DNA of 6,295 nt from Acidobacteriota bacterium (GCA_021784615.1 JAJYHU010000010.1:1-6295), one strand, 5' to 3'; counted from the first letter of the stretch, positions 1 to 6,163 are shown. The notes: a model not told the origin generated them from the sequence alone. Translations and numbers: made by a program.

Positions 1-14
1 AAACCCGCCGCTAT

Positions 15-126
15 GGAAAAGCAAAAGCCGCGGATCTAAAGATCTGCGCTGCGAAAGCCGATGGCGGGGTAAACCCGGCGGTCCTCTCGTCCCTCGGGGC
101 AGGCTCCGAGCGCCGCTACAGAAAAC
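15..126. repeat. Composite hairpin repeat, copy A
   Basis: Its left part (15-37) matches 1497-1519 at 22 of 23 bases (core GGAAAAGCAAAA then CCGCGGATCT). Its right part (75-126) matches 181-232 at 50 of 52 bases, including a 41-base exact match (86-126 with 192-232). Two hairpins are visible: 29-37 with 40-48 (around GGATCT/AGATCT), and 76-83 with 108-115, the latter broken by a G81-G110 mismatch. The segment ends in the tail GCCGCTACAGAAAAC shared by all copies. It is non-coding and lies downstream of the minus-strand hydrolase gene. It is probably one member of a dispersed intergenic repeat family (REP- or MITE-like). Nothing in the window shows how it moves, and no transposase is present. 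The DNA before it (1-14) looks like the end of a further unit (CCGCCGCTATGG). Confidence 0.75.
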
Positions 127-180
127 CCACACACAGATGGCACGGTACGCCATGTATGCGACAGCCGCAAACCATAAAAG

Positions 181-235
181 CCGGCGCTCCCCTCGTCCCT
201 CGGGGCAGGCTCCGAGCGCCGCTACAGAAAACGCT
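181..235. repeat. Hairpin repeat, copy B
   Basis: Second copy of the right half of the composite repeat, 106 bases after copy A. It forms a perfect 8-base-pair stem, 182-189 with 214-221 (CGGCGCTC/GAGCGCCG), around a 24-base C/G-rich loop. The tail GCTACAGAAAACGCT (221-235) matches 1581-1595 at 14 of 15 bases. The copy ends 27 bases before the last base of the hydrolase stop codon. In the minus-strand transcript it would lie just past the stop and could act as a 3'-end stabilising or stop structure. It has no U-tract, so it is not a standard intrinsic terminator. The 54 bases between copies A and B (127-180) show nothing recognisable. Confidence 0.75.
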
Positions 236-261
236 GGCGGGCGGCAGATGTTTTCGTTGGA

Positions 262-1236
262 CTATTTTGCCGGCATATATTTTTCCACCCAGTTGAGCGC
301 ATCGGGCACGTATGCCGGGGGGAGTTCGTGGCCGGAATCGAACCAGATCAAATTGGTGTTGGGTCCTTTAATGTAGTCGAGATAAGACGCTTCAACCTTG
401 CCGGGGATGCCCAGCGTATCTTTCCGGCCCATGAGCATAAGGAAGGGCGTCTTGCCGACTCCCCACGTATAGTCGATGGGCGAGGCGGGCGTATAGCCGG
501 GGCTGTACAAGGGCGGGACGCAGGCCACGGCCACTTTGATGAGCGGCTCGACTGACAACAGATAGAACGCGTCCATGCCTCCCATGCTGTAGCCGACCAG
601 GCCAATGCGCTTCATGTCGATGTCGCCGCGCTTGGCCATGTACTCAAGCGCCCGCTGGTAGTCCTTGGTGGTCTGGATGCTGATTTCCGCGTAGGTGAAG
701 TAGTTGAGGACGGGAGGCGCACCCGGCGAGATGAAGGGGTTGACCTCGTGGTAGCCGATCATGTTGCTGCGCTCGCCGTGCGTGGCCGCGTCCAGAGCCA
801 GAATCGCGTAGCCCGCCTTGAGCAGCGCCCGGCGCATCAGCGCGCCGTGGTAAATATTTTTTTCGACGTACCAGACGTCCTTGGACCCGGACCAGCCGTG
901 CAGCAGCAGCACCAGCGGATACGGCTTCGTTCCCGTTTTGGGAAACACCAGGTAGCCGGGCACCAGAAATCCCTGCGCGCCCCGGAAAACAATCTTTTCC
1001 TTCACACTATCGGGCCTGTTCCACCGCCAGACCACTTGCGCGTCCAGCGGGATTGACCGGTCAATCCCAAAGAACGGCAGCCGAGCAAGGAACGCCTCTT
1101 TTGATACCCGAGGATAGGGGGTTGTTGGCTGCTGCGCCGCGGCTGCCCCGCAAAACACAATTCCGGCAAAAAACAATCCTGCCGCCAGAGGAACAAATCC
1201 TTTTATGAAACCTTTGACTGCTTGACGCCTGCCCAT
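262..1236 (-). CDS. Exported alpha/beta-hydrolase (dienelactone hydrolase / acyl esterase-like)
   Basis: 324 residues. A signal peptide is visible at residues 1-35: basic start MGRRQ, hydrophobic stretch about 13-30, AAAAQ cleavage region. The product is therefore expected in the periplasm or outside the cell. The alpha/beta-hydrolase fold is shown by the oxyanion motif HGWSGS (113-118), nucleophile elbow GYSMGG (215-220; catalytic Ser217), Asp273 in GRKDTLG as likely acid and His303 in SGHELP as catalytic base. The segment GDIDMKRIGLVGYSMGG is typical of dienelactone hydrolase-like and acetyl-xylan-esterase-like enzymes, which cleave ester bonds. The substrate cannot be read from sequence. 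The ATG start at 1236 is supported by AGGGAGG at 1246-1252, nine bases upstream. The gene follows the GH36 gene on the same strand, but the 358-base gap with a terminator candidate argues against one operon. A role in removing acyl groups from polysaccharide is inference. Family call strong, substrate unknown. Confidence 0.9.
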   Translation of the reverse strand: MGRRQAVKGFIKGFVPLAAGLFFAGIVFCGAAAAQQPTTPYPRVSKEAFLARLPFFGIDRSIPLDAQVVWRWNRPDSVKEKIVFRGAQGFLVPGYLVFPKTGTKPYPLVLLLHGWSGSKDVWYVEKNIYHGALMRRALLKAGYAILALDAATHGERSNMIGYHEVNPFISPGAPPVLNYFTYAEISIQTTKDYQRALEYMAKRGDIDMKRIGLVGYSMGGMDAFYLLSVEPLIKVAVACVPPLYSPGYTPASPIDYTWGVGKTPFLMLMGRKDTLGIPGKVEASYLDYIKGPNTNLIWFDSGHELPPAYVPDALNWVEKYMPAK

Positions 1237-1275
1237 GCCTTAAATCCTCCCTACAATGACGAAATTTGATGAACA

Positions 1276-1281
1276 AGTATA
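1276..1281 (-). promoter_or_regulatory. Candidate -10 element for the hydrolase gene
   Basis: Read on the minus strand this is TATACT, five of six matches to TATAAT, about 40 bases upstream of the ATG and just before the GGGAGG site. No good -35 hexamer stands at 16-18 bases; the nearest TTG-containing hexamer (TTGTGT) is 21 bases away. A single hexamer match in an AT-richer stretch is weak evidence. Confidence 0.3.
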
Positions 1282-1337
1282 AACCAGCATTCATGAATTG
1301 GGACACAACGGATAGCCGCGAAGAAGTTGCTGCCGCC

Positions 1338-1412
1338 AAAAACCCGTTTAAATGAGATGTAGCGCAAGGCCCGCGTGGAGCGGCCATTGGCCCTCCGGCC
1401 TTGCGGGTTTTC
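1338..1412. terminator. Candidate bidirectional intrinsic terminator with interrupted stem
   Basis: A perfect 9-base-pair stem, CGCAAGGCC (1363-1371) with GGCCTTGCG (1397-1405), is followed on the plus strand by GGTTTT (1406-1411). An outer pair, AAAACC (1339-1344) with GGTTTT (1406-1411), would extend it. On the minus strand the structure ends in a TTTTT run (complement of 1338-1342). The outer and inner left arms are separated by 18 unpaired bases, unlike a normal terminator. The loop contains a small inner dyad, GGCCA-T-TGGCC (1382-1392). It lies between two minus-strand genes, so its useful direction would be stopping GH36 transcripts. Confidence 0.4.
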
Positions 1413-1496
1413 AAGCCTTGCTGTTTTATGTTCAGGCGAACGCCGGAATGATAAGAACTTGAAATGCCGCAGGGCTTGGGCGACGCCGGTCCCCGC

Positions 1497-1595
1497 GGAA
1501 AAGCAAAACCCGCGGATCTGACGCGCTACGGAAGGGGCGATGACGAGGTGAAGCCGGAAATCCGGCGGTCATAGACCGCCGCTACAGGAAACGCT
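1497..1595. repeat. Composite hairpin repeat, copy C
   Basis: Related to copy A. Bases 1497-1519 match 15-37 at 22 of 23 positions. The right end forms a perfect hairpin, CGGCGGTC (1563-1570) with GACCGCCG (1574-1581), loop ATA. It is followed by the shared tail GCTACAGGAAACGCT (1581-1595), whose last base is also part of the GH36 stop codon. A second small dyad is CCGGA (1554-1558) with TCCGG (1561-1565). The middle of the unit is diverged from copy A. Placed directly at the 3' end of the GH36 gene, it would form a hairpin just after the stop codon in that mRNA. Confidence 0.7.
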
Positions 1596-4099
1596 CACTT
1601 GCTTTCGCTAGCCAGCTTGTAGACGATCACGGCGGAATCGGGCTGCTTTGCAAGCACCACCTGGAGGCCCTGCTCCATCAGTTGGCGGCCGGTCATCTGC
1701 TTTGCGCCGGGGACGTCCAGATTCCTGACGGAGTAATTCGCATCGGCCTTCAGACCCTTCAGTTGAAGCCGCATTGTTTCGCACGGGCTCGCCGCGCGGC
1801 GGAAAGCCTGCACCATTCCTTTGCCCGCGCCGGGCCGGTTATATTCCCAGGCCATCCAGGACTGGCGCGTTGGGTCATAACGCGTCAACGGATAGTAATC
1901 GCCAAAGTAGTCCGGGGCCACCTCGTGATATTGCGCCAGCATGTGGCGCAGGCGGGCGTAGTCGGTGTCAGTGCGGCGCAGGTCCCATGCCAGATTGATC
2001 TGCGGCCCCCAGGCGCTGCGAAAAACATAATTGCTTTGCCCCACGGTGGGCGTGCCAAAGAAGGGAATCCAGAGCGCAATGCCGTAACTGGCGTTCTGGA
2101 CGCCCACCGGCTCATAAGTGTAATCGCTGCGATGGAGCGGCACGGCGCGGCGCAGCGTTTCAAGATCGTTGCGGCGGCCGCCGCTTGCGCAAGTGTCGAT
2201 CAGGATGTTGGGGTGCAGGCGGTGCAGCTCGTCGAGGTAATGAAGAAAGCCCTCGACATACCGGATTTCGGTAATTCCTTCCCGGTTGGGCCGGTCGTTG
2301 TCGCGCCAGAAGGCAAGCGGCGCAATGTTGAAGTCCGTCCGGTAGACGTCGATCCCTTGCCGGGTGATCAGGCGGTCCATGCGATGGACCAGCCAGTCGA
2401 CCGCCGCCGGGTCTCCCAGGTTGAGCAGCCGCTGGCCGTGCTTTTCTTCCTGCGGAGTTCGCAACAGCCAATCCGGGTGCTCGGTCCAAAGCCACGTGCC
2501 GCGCGTCACGCGTTCCGGTTCCACCCAGACGATGGTTTTCAGGCCGCGCGCGTGGGCGTAGTCGGTGACGGCGCGCAGACCGTGCGGAAAGCGCTTGGGG
2601 TCCACTTCCCAGGTTCCTGTGTTAACCCAGCTTCCATTGTTCACGTACCAGCCTGCATCCATCCACCAGTAGTCAGGATGGATTTTTTCTTCCAGGTAGC
2701 GGCGGATAAAATATTCCTGGTTTTGCTGGTCGCCATGCACCATCTCGTCCGTCCAGAGCGCGCTTGAGGCCGCCACGCGCGGCCCCAGCGGTTTCCCTCC
2801 GGGGCGGGGAACGTTGTGCGCAAGCATCCAGCGGCGCCAGACGTCCTGCGAGCGAATCCATCCGCCCTGGTAGAATTGCAGCGCCACCAGCGGCGTTCGC
2901 ACTTGCTCGCCGGGATGCAGAATGAAGTGGGTCAACTGCTGCCCGGCGCGAACTTCCAGGCCGCGCTCGGCGTCCCGCGTAAACTCTGCCGCCCACTGAC
3001 CGGGCCATCCGAGCGCCACAATCACGCCCTCGCCGGACCAGTGAATATTGAAATAACAGAGGCTGCCGTCGGTGGGACGTCCGCCTTCGCTTGCAAGCTG
3101 CAGGCCGGATTTCGGTTCCAAAGTGGTCTCGAGCGGCTCATAGTCGGTGGGGCTGGCCGAACTGCCCTGGAAGTGGTGAAGGACAAATTCTCCTCCGCCG
3201 TTGCGCCAAAAGCGCGTGTCCAGCGCCTGAATATCCTGCAAGATGGGCGTATCATCCGTCCCGGTGTTCTTAAAGTAGAGCGTCCATTCGACGGTGGGGA
3301 AATCATGATAGGCGACGGCCACGCAGCGAACCTCCAGGCCGGTTTTGGGGTCCGTGTAAGTGAGAACGTACTTGGTGCGCTGCGCGTCAAGCCTGCGGAC
3401 GGTGCGCTCAAATTTCCAGCCGGCAAGGAAGTCTTTTGACGGCTTTCCAGCATAGATAAAGGAAAACGGCGGCGCGGATGTAAAGGCCAGATGCAGGGGG
3501 GCAACGGGAAGATCGCCCAGCCACACCGTCTTGCCATTTTCCAGCGTGACGCGGGCGTTTGCCCACACCGCTTCGCCGCACCACTCAGCCTGTTTGCGGT
3601 TGCCATCTTTCAGCTCAAAATCGGCCGCGCCGCCGAGTGCGGCGTCCACGGCCGCTGCCGGCGTCCCCACAAGAATTTCGGGGCTTTGGTACTTCTTCTC
3701 ACCGTGAGCCACCACGGAAAATACCTGCTTGCCGTTCGTGTATCCGCAGGCGTCGTAATGGCCGTCCAGGCCCACGATGGCGTGGAAGGATTTTGCGGGG
3801 CTTGACAGATGGACCTCAACCTTTTCGAGGCCGCCCAGATACAGGCCGCGCCGGTAGGTGGTTCTAAAGATTTGGAGCGGCGCGCCGTCGCGCTGGTTGC
3901 GCTGCAACTTTCCGCGCGCGTCCTCGACCCTCAGGTAGGATTCCGGCGGAGCTTCCTGGACTTTGCCTGCAAACTTTTGCGCCGCCCACCGCTCCGCCCG
4001 GGCAAGCTCGCCGGGTGAAGACTCAACCGCGCGCGCCGCAAAGGGCAGCGCAAGCTGGAGAAGAAAAGTGATCCGAAGAATCAGCAGCAGTTTTTTCAC
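1595..4099 (-). CDS. Exported GH36 alpha-galactosidase-like enzyme with NPCBM-type domain
   Basis: 834 residues, predicted to release terminal alpha-linked galactose (or N-acetylgalactosamine) from oligo- or polysaccharides outside the cytoplasm. Signal peptide 1-24 (MKKLLLILR, hydrophobic core, ARA then VE). Residues about 55-195 resemble the NPCBM carbohydrate-binding module (FHAIVGLDG at 105-113, FSVVAHGEKKYQS at 127-139). About 205-430 fit the GH36 N-terminal beta-supersandwich. The TIM barrel, about 440-740, carries YWWMDAGW (477-484), WVEPE (525-529), YRTDFN (586-591; probable nucleophile Asp589), CASGGRRND (637-645) and RSDY (657-660; probable acid/base Asp659). About 745-830 fit the C-terminal beta-sandwich. 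The usual GH36 KWD is RTD here, a variant I recall with the CASGGRRND signature. The start is GTG at 4099, nine bases after AGGGAGG (4109-4115). Family call strong; exact substrate uncertain. Confidence 0.92.
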   Translation of the reverse strand: MKKLLLILRITFLLQLALPFAARAVESSPGELARAERWAAQKFAGKVQEAPPESYLRVEDARGKLQRNQRDGAPLQIFRTTYRRGLYLGGLEKVEVHLSSPAKSFHAIVGLDGHYDACGYTNGKQVFSVVAHGEKKYQSPEILVGTPAAAVDAALGGAADFELKDGNRKQAEWCGEAVWANARVTLENGKTVWLGDLPVAPLHLAFTSAPPFSFIYAGKPSKDFLAGWKFERTVRRLDAQRTKYVLTYTDPKTGLEVRCVAVAYHDFPTVEWTLYFKNTGTDDTPILQDIQALDTRFWRNGGGEFVLHHFQGSSASPTDYEPLETTLEPKSGLQLASEGGRPTDGSLCYFNIHWSGEGVIVALGWPGQWAAEFTRDAERGLEVRAGQQLTHFILHPGEQVRTPLVALQFYQGGWIRSQDVWRRWMLAHNVPRPGGKPLGPRVAASSALWTDEMVHGDQQNQEYFIRRYLEEKIHPDYWWMDAGWYVNNGSWVNTGTWEVDPKRFPHGLRAVTDYAHARGLKTIVWVEPERVTRGTWLWTEHPDWLLRTPQEEKHGQRLLNLGDPAAVDWLVHRMDRLITRQGIDVYRTDFNIAPLAFWRDNDRPNREGITEIRYVEGFLHYLDELHRLHPNILIDTCASGGRRNDLETLRRAVPLHRSDYTYEPVGVQNASYGIALWIPFFGTPTVGQSNYVFRSAWGPQINLAWDLRRTDTDYARLRHMLAQYHEVAPDYFGDYYPLTRYDPTRQSWMAWEYNRPGAGKGMVQAFRRAASPCETMRLQLKGLKADANYSVRNLDVPGAKQMTGRQLMEQGLQVVLAKQPDSAVIVYKLASESK

Positions 4100-4108
4100 G
4101 CTCTGGTA

Positions 4109-4115
4109 CCTCCCT
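4109..4115 (-). promoter_or_regulatory. Ribosome binding site deciding the GTG start of the GH36 gene
   Basis: AGGGAGG on the minus strand, nine bases before GTG (4097-4099). This GTG begins a standard signal peptide (MKKLLLI), and no ATG in frame offers a better start. The hydrolase gene has the identical seven-base motif at the identical distance. Confidence 0.85.
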
Positions 4116-4125
4116 CAGATGGGGC

Positions 4126-4158
4126 ATATCCGGTTGGTCGAAACCGCCGAACCGATAT
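4126..4158. promoter_or_regulatory. Dyad upstream of the GH36 gene (operator or mRNA leader hairpin)
   Basis: ATATCCGGTT (4126-4135) faces AACCGATAT (4150-4158). Nine pairs form if C4130 or C4131 is bulged. A possible -10 for the GH36 gene, TATGAT on the minus strand (4157-4162), overlaps the right arm but has no clear -35. The dyad lies between that hexamer and the ribosome binding site, so it could be a repressor operator just after the start point or a hairpin in the mRNA leader. No specific regulator family is recognised. Confidence 0.4.
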
Positions 4159-4274
4159 CATACCTCCAACAAACGAAACCGGCCCTGTTGTTGAAGATTT
4201 CGGAGGTTGGCGCGGCAGGGCAAGCGGCCGCACAATTTCGGGATAACCACACCCGTGAGGCCTGCACAGGCATC

Positions 4275-4290
4275 TGTGATGCGGGTCACT
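4275..4290. promoter_or_regulatory. CRP/FNR-superfamily-like operator before the peroxidase gene
   Basis: TGTGA (4275-4279), six bases, TCACT (4286-4290): nine of ten bases match the CRP core TGTGA-N6-TCACA. The centre, 4282.5, is 41.5 bases upstream of the start point expected from the TATCCT hexamer at 4312-4317, the standard class II activator position. Peroxidases of this family are often controlled by CRP/FNR-type regulators sensing oxygen or redox state. Which member would act here cannot be read; FNR proper prefers TTGAT-N4-ATCAA. A short hairpin GCATC-TGT-GATGC (4270-4282) overlaps the left half-site. Confidence 0.45.
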
Positions 4291-4311
4291 TCAGGCCCCA
4301 GCTCATGTCCG

Positions 4312-4317
4312 TATCCT
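4312..4317 (+). promoter_or_regulatory. Candidate -10 element for the cytochrome c peroxidase gene
   Basis: TATCCT, four of six matches to TATAAT, predicting a start point near 4324 and a leader of about 48 bases. No -35 hexamer stands at the right distance, which fits an activator-dependent class II promoter using the site at 4275-4290. The hexamer alone is weak evidence; its value comes from the spacing. Confidence 0.35.
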
Positions 4318-4371
4318 GTGAAGGAGAAACGACCCTACCGAACTTAGAGTCCGTAACGGAGGTGAAGAGCG

Positions 4372-5409
4372 ATGAACGGCATCTCCTGGGCGCGAAAGCT
4401 GGTGTTGGTTTTCTTCCCGGTTGTGGCGGGGGCGTCGATGGCATGGGCGCAAATGCCCAGCCACGTCCCCATCCCGAAAGACAATCCCCAAACCCCTGCC
4501 AAGATTGAATTAGGAAAGCAACTCTACTTTGATCCGTGGGCATCGAGCACAGGAACCGTGTCCTGCAACTCGTGTCACAACATTATGGCCAATGGAACCG
4601 ACAACCGGCCGGTTTCGATGGGCGTCCACGGCGACCTGGGAGACCGCAATGCTCCCACGGTTTTCAACGCGGCGTTCCGCTCCGTGCAGTTTTGGGACGG
4701 GCGCGCACGAAGCCTTGAAGAACAAGCGAAAGGTCCGCTGATGAACCCGGTGGAAATGGGCATGCCGAGTGAAGTGGTGATTACGGCAAGGATCAAGTCC
4801 ATCCCCGGATACCGGAAGGAGTTTGACGAGGTGTTCGGCGGCCCCGATCCCATCACGTTCGATCACATCGCGCAAGCCATCGCCAGTTTTGAGCGGACCC
4901 TGATCACTTCCCCGAGCCCCTATGACCGCTACAGGCGGGGAGACAAGAGCGCGCTTACGTCCGCGGCCCAACGCGGCCTGAAGCTCGCGCAATCGGCGGG
5001 CTGCACAACCTGCCACAGCGGACCGATGTTCAACGGGCCCGCGGAGCCCATGGGCACGGGCTTTTACATGCAGTTCCCGCTGAATAGCGACAATGAGTAC
5101 GTTAAAAAGTACAACCTAACGGCAGATCTTGGCCGCTTTGAGGTGACTCACCAGGATGCCGATAAACACATGTTTGTGGTGCAGTCGTGGCGGAACGTCG
5201 AGATCACCGCGCCCTACTTCCATAATGGGTCGGTGAAGAGCCTTGATGAAGCCGTGCGCGTGATGGCCAAGACGCAACTGAACCAGACCCTGACCGGTGC
5301 GCAGGTCCAGGACCTTGTGGCCTTTCTCGACAGCCTGACCGGCGGTTTCCCTCATATCACCATGCCGCGCCTGCCCGAGACGCCCAACACCACGCCCCTC
5401 GGTCAATGA
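4372..5409 (+). CDS. Periplasmic di-haem cytochrome c peroxidase (CcpA/MauG family)
   Basis: 345 residues. It reduces hydrogen peroxide to water with electrons from small c-type cytochromes or similar donors in the periplasm. Signal peptide 1-26 (AWA then Q). Two c-haem sites are visible: CNSCH (65-69) and CTTCH (211-215), 146 residues apart by histidine as in the Pseudomonas enzyme. Relative to His69, the known functional residues fall at family spacing: His86 (distal ligand of the peroxidatic haem), Trp108 in FWDGRA (between the haems), Gln118 and Glu128 in NPVEMG (active site). Met298 in AVRVMAKTQLN is the plausible distal ligand of the electron-transfer haem, and TAPYFHNG (279-286) is typical. 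The ATG start at 4372 is nine bases after GGAGGTGA (4358-4365), an excellent ribosome binding site. It is a single gene, divergent from GH36. No electron-donor gene is in view. Confidence 0.95.
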   Translation: MNGISWARKLVLVFFPVVAGASMAWAQMPSHVPIPKDNPQTPAKIELGKQLYFDPWASSTGTVSCNSCHNIMANGTDNRPVSMGVHGDLGDRNAPTVFNAAFRSVQFWDGRARSLEEQAKGPLMNPVEMGMPSEVVITARIKSIPGYRKEFDEVFGGPDPITFDHIAQAIASFERTLITSPSPYDRYRRGDKSALTSAAQRGLKLAQSAGCTTCHSGPMFNGPAEPMGTGFYMQFPLNSDNEYVKKYNLTADLGRFEVTHQDADKHMFVVQSWRNVEITAPYFHNGSVKSLDEAVRVMAKTQLNQTLTGAQVQDLVAFLDSLTGGFPHITMPRLPETPNTTPLGQ

Positions 5410-5447
5410 TCGCCTCTCGATCGGCATTATTGCGGGCCGGCAGCGAA

Positions 5448-5539
5448 GCGGCGGGTCCGATCCCCGCTGCGTGCTGCCGTGCGTCCGCGCCCTGAAAACA
5501 ATGTCGCTTCGGGTCGCGGCGGTTTACCCTGCTTTTTTT
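5448..5539 (+). terminator. Candidate transcription stop region after the peroxidase gene
   Basis: Two GC-rich hairpins, 5448-5455 with 5463-5470 (one G-U pair) and CCGCGCCC (5485-5492) with GGG-T-CGCGG (5511-5519, one bulged T), are followed by a run of seven T (5533-5539). The T-run lies 13 bases past the second stem instead of directly after it; the only stem ending near it is a weak GGGT/ACCC (5511-5514 with 5526-5529). Function as a terminator is plausible but not standard. Confidence 0.35.
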
Positions 5540-5545
5540 CAAGTG

Positions 5546-5596
5546 TCCCGCCGGGCGATACTATTCAAAGGGTAAATAGAACTTTGTGCGGCGGGA
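5546..5596. promoter_or_regulatory. Nested dyads upstream of the unknown membrane protein gene
   Basis: An outer perfect inverted repeat, TCCCGCCG (5546-5553) with CGGCGGGA (5589-5596), encloses CAAAG (5566-5570) with CTTTG (5582-5586). An alternative inner pair is CTATT (5561-5565) with AATAG (5575-5579). It may be an operator, an RNA leader element or part of the preceding stop region. No known motif is recognised. Confidence 0.3.
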
Positions 5597-5614
5597 TGCC
5601 GTACTAAAGTCATA

Positions 5615-5643
5615 TTGTCCAAACGGGCACCGACCGATACCAT
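5615..5643 (+). promoter_or_regulatory. Weak sigma-70-type promoter candidate
   Basis: TTGTCC (5615-5620), 17 bases, TACCAT (5638-5643); each hexamer matches four of six consensus bases. An overlapping CATAAT (5641-5646) is a better -10 but lacks a -35 at proper distance. Either would start transcription about 35 to 40 bases before the ATG at 5687. Confidence 0.25.
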
Positions 5644-5686
5644 AATACCGGAAAGTTCAAGTTCATAACTTCCAGTGGAGCTGTGA

Positions 5687-6145
5687 ATGGTGATGCCCTT
5701 TGTGGTTTTAGCAGTTTCGACCGCCCTGTTTTTCTTCTATCTACAGGCGACATGTGAGGGGGTCTTGCGGCGCGAGTTCGCGCATCCGTATTTTCTGGAG
5801 GTCATCAGGGCCATTCGGTTGGAATTCCCGCTCCTGCGCCAGGAGCTTGCCGAAAACGTTCCCATGAATTATTCGGAGATGCAGCTCGCTTTGCGATGTG
5901 ACTTTGTGGCGCTCGAATATCTGCTGAAGAGCAGCGACCGCAAGCGCCGCCACCTTTCCCGGCCTGAAAAGCTTCTAATGGTCTATTGCCGCTTTCTGCT
6001 GTTCGCAATGCCCATCCGGCATGCTTTAAATCTCCATGAGAAGCAAGCCGTTCTGAAATTGGCGGCCATGCTTCAGTTTTTTGCCAATTTGACGGGTGAA
6101 CGGCTGAGCGTAAACCCTGTCGGCAATACTGCTTCGAGCCTTTAA
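5687..6145 (+). CDS. Membrane-anchored protein of unknown function
   Basis: 152 residues; I do not recognise a family. Residues about 3-20 form one hydrophobic segment without a clear cleavage site. The rest is rich in predicted helix, with a basic patch SDRKRRHLSR (83-92) and a hydrophobic helical stretch about 96-110. More charge lies after the first segment than before it, suggesting the main domain faces the cytoplasm. Cysteines at 23, 71 and 101 form no known metal or lipobox motif. The ATG at 5687 is chosen because GTGGAG (5675-5680) lies six bases upstream; Met3 (5693) is a possible alternative start. It ends 34 bases before the receiver-like gene and probably shares its transcript. 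A link to signal transduction is inferred only from that neighbour. Length, start and coding frame look sound. Confidence 0.75.
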   Translation: MVMPFVVLAVSTALFFFYLQATCEGVLRREFAHPYFLEVIRAIRLEFPLLRQELAENVPMNYSEMQLALRCDFVALEYLLKSSDRKRRHLSRPEKLLMVYCRFLLFAMPIRHALNLHEKQAVLKLAAMLQFFANLTGERLSVNPVGNTASSL

Positions 6146-6163
6146 TCCTGAAAGATTCCATCC

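Larger units (their letters stand above)
1237..1594. other. Intergenic region between two minus-strand genes
   Basis: A 358-base non-coding gap. From hydrolase to GH36 it holds the hydrolase ribosome binding site (1246-1252), a candidate -10 element (1276-1281), a candidate split terminator (1338-1412), about 80 bases with nothing recognised (1413-1496), and repeat copy C (1497-1595). No convincing small gene was seen on either strand. Confidence 0.6.

Noticed and set aside
75..232. Two near-identical units as a possible CRISPR array
   Set aside because: There are only two units, each with a strong internal hairpin, and a related third copy is dispersed more than 1.2 kb away. No cas gene is present, so a dispersed repeat family explains it better.
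137..376. Plus-strand open frame of 79 codons
   Set aside because: It runs through repeat copy B and into the antisense of the hydrolase 3' end. There is no ribosome binding site and its composition is not protein-like.
1682..2767. Long plus-strand open frame (361 codons) opposite the GH36 gene
   Set aside because: It is antisense to conserved GH36 coding sequence, has no recognisable domain, and long antisense frames are common in GC-rich genes.
2816..3439. Plus-strand open frame of 207 codons opposite the GH36 gene
   Set aside because: It is another antisense shadow with no family signature or start signal; the minus-strand frame carries the conserved domains.
262..4099. Hydrolase and GH36 genes as one operon
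   Set aside because: A 358-base gap with a terminator candidate, a repeat and a separate promoter candidate makes independent transcription more likely, though a functional link is still possible.
4167..4193. CAACAA/TTGTTG hairpin in the divergent region
   Set aside because: It is only six pairs, with no match to a known site and no useful position relative to either gene.
3963..4508. Plus-strand open frame spanning the divergent intergenic region
   Set aside because: It begins antisense to GH36, crosses the promoter region and ends out of frame inside the peroxidase gene, with no ribosome binding site or domain.
4510..5016. Minus-strand open frame opposite the peroxidase gene
   Set aside because: It is antisense to a gene with intact haem motifs and shows no independent coding evidence.
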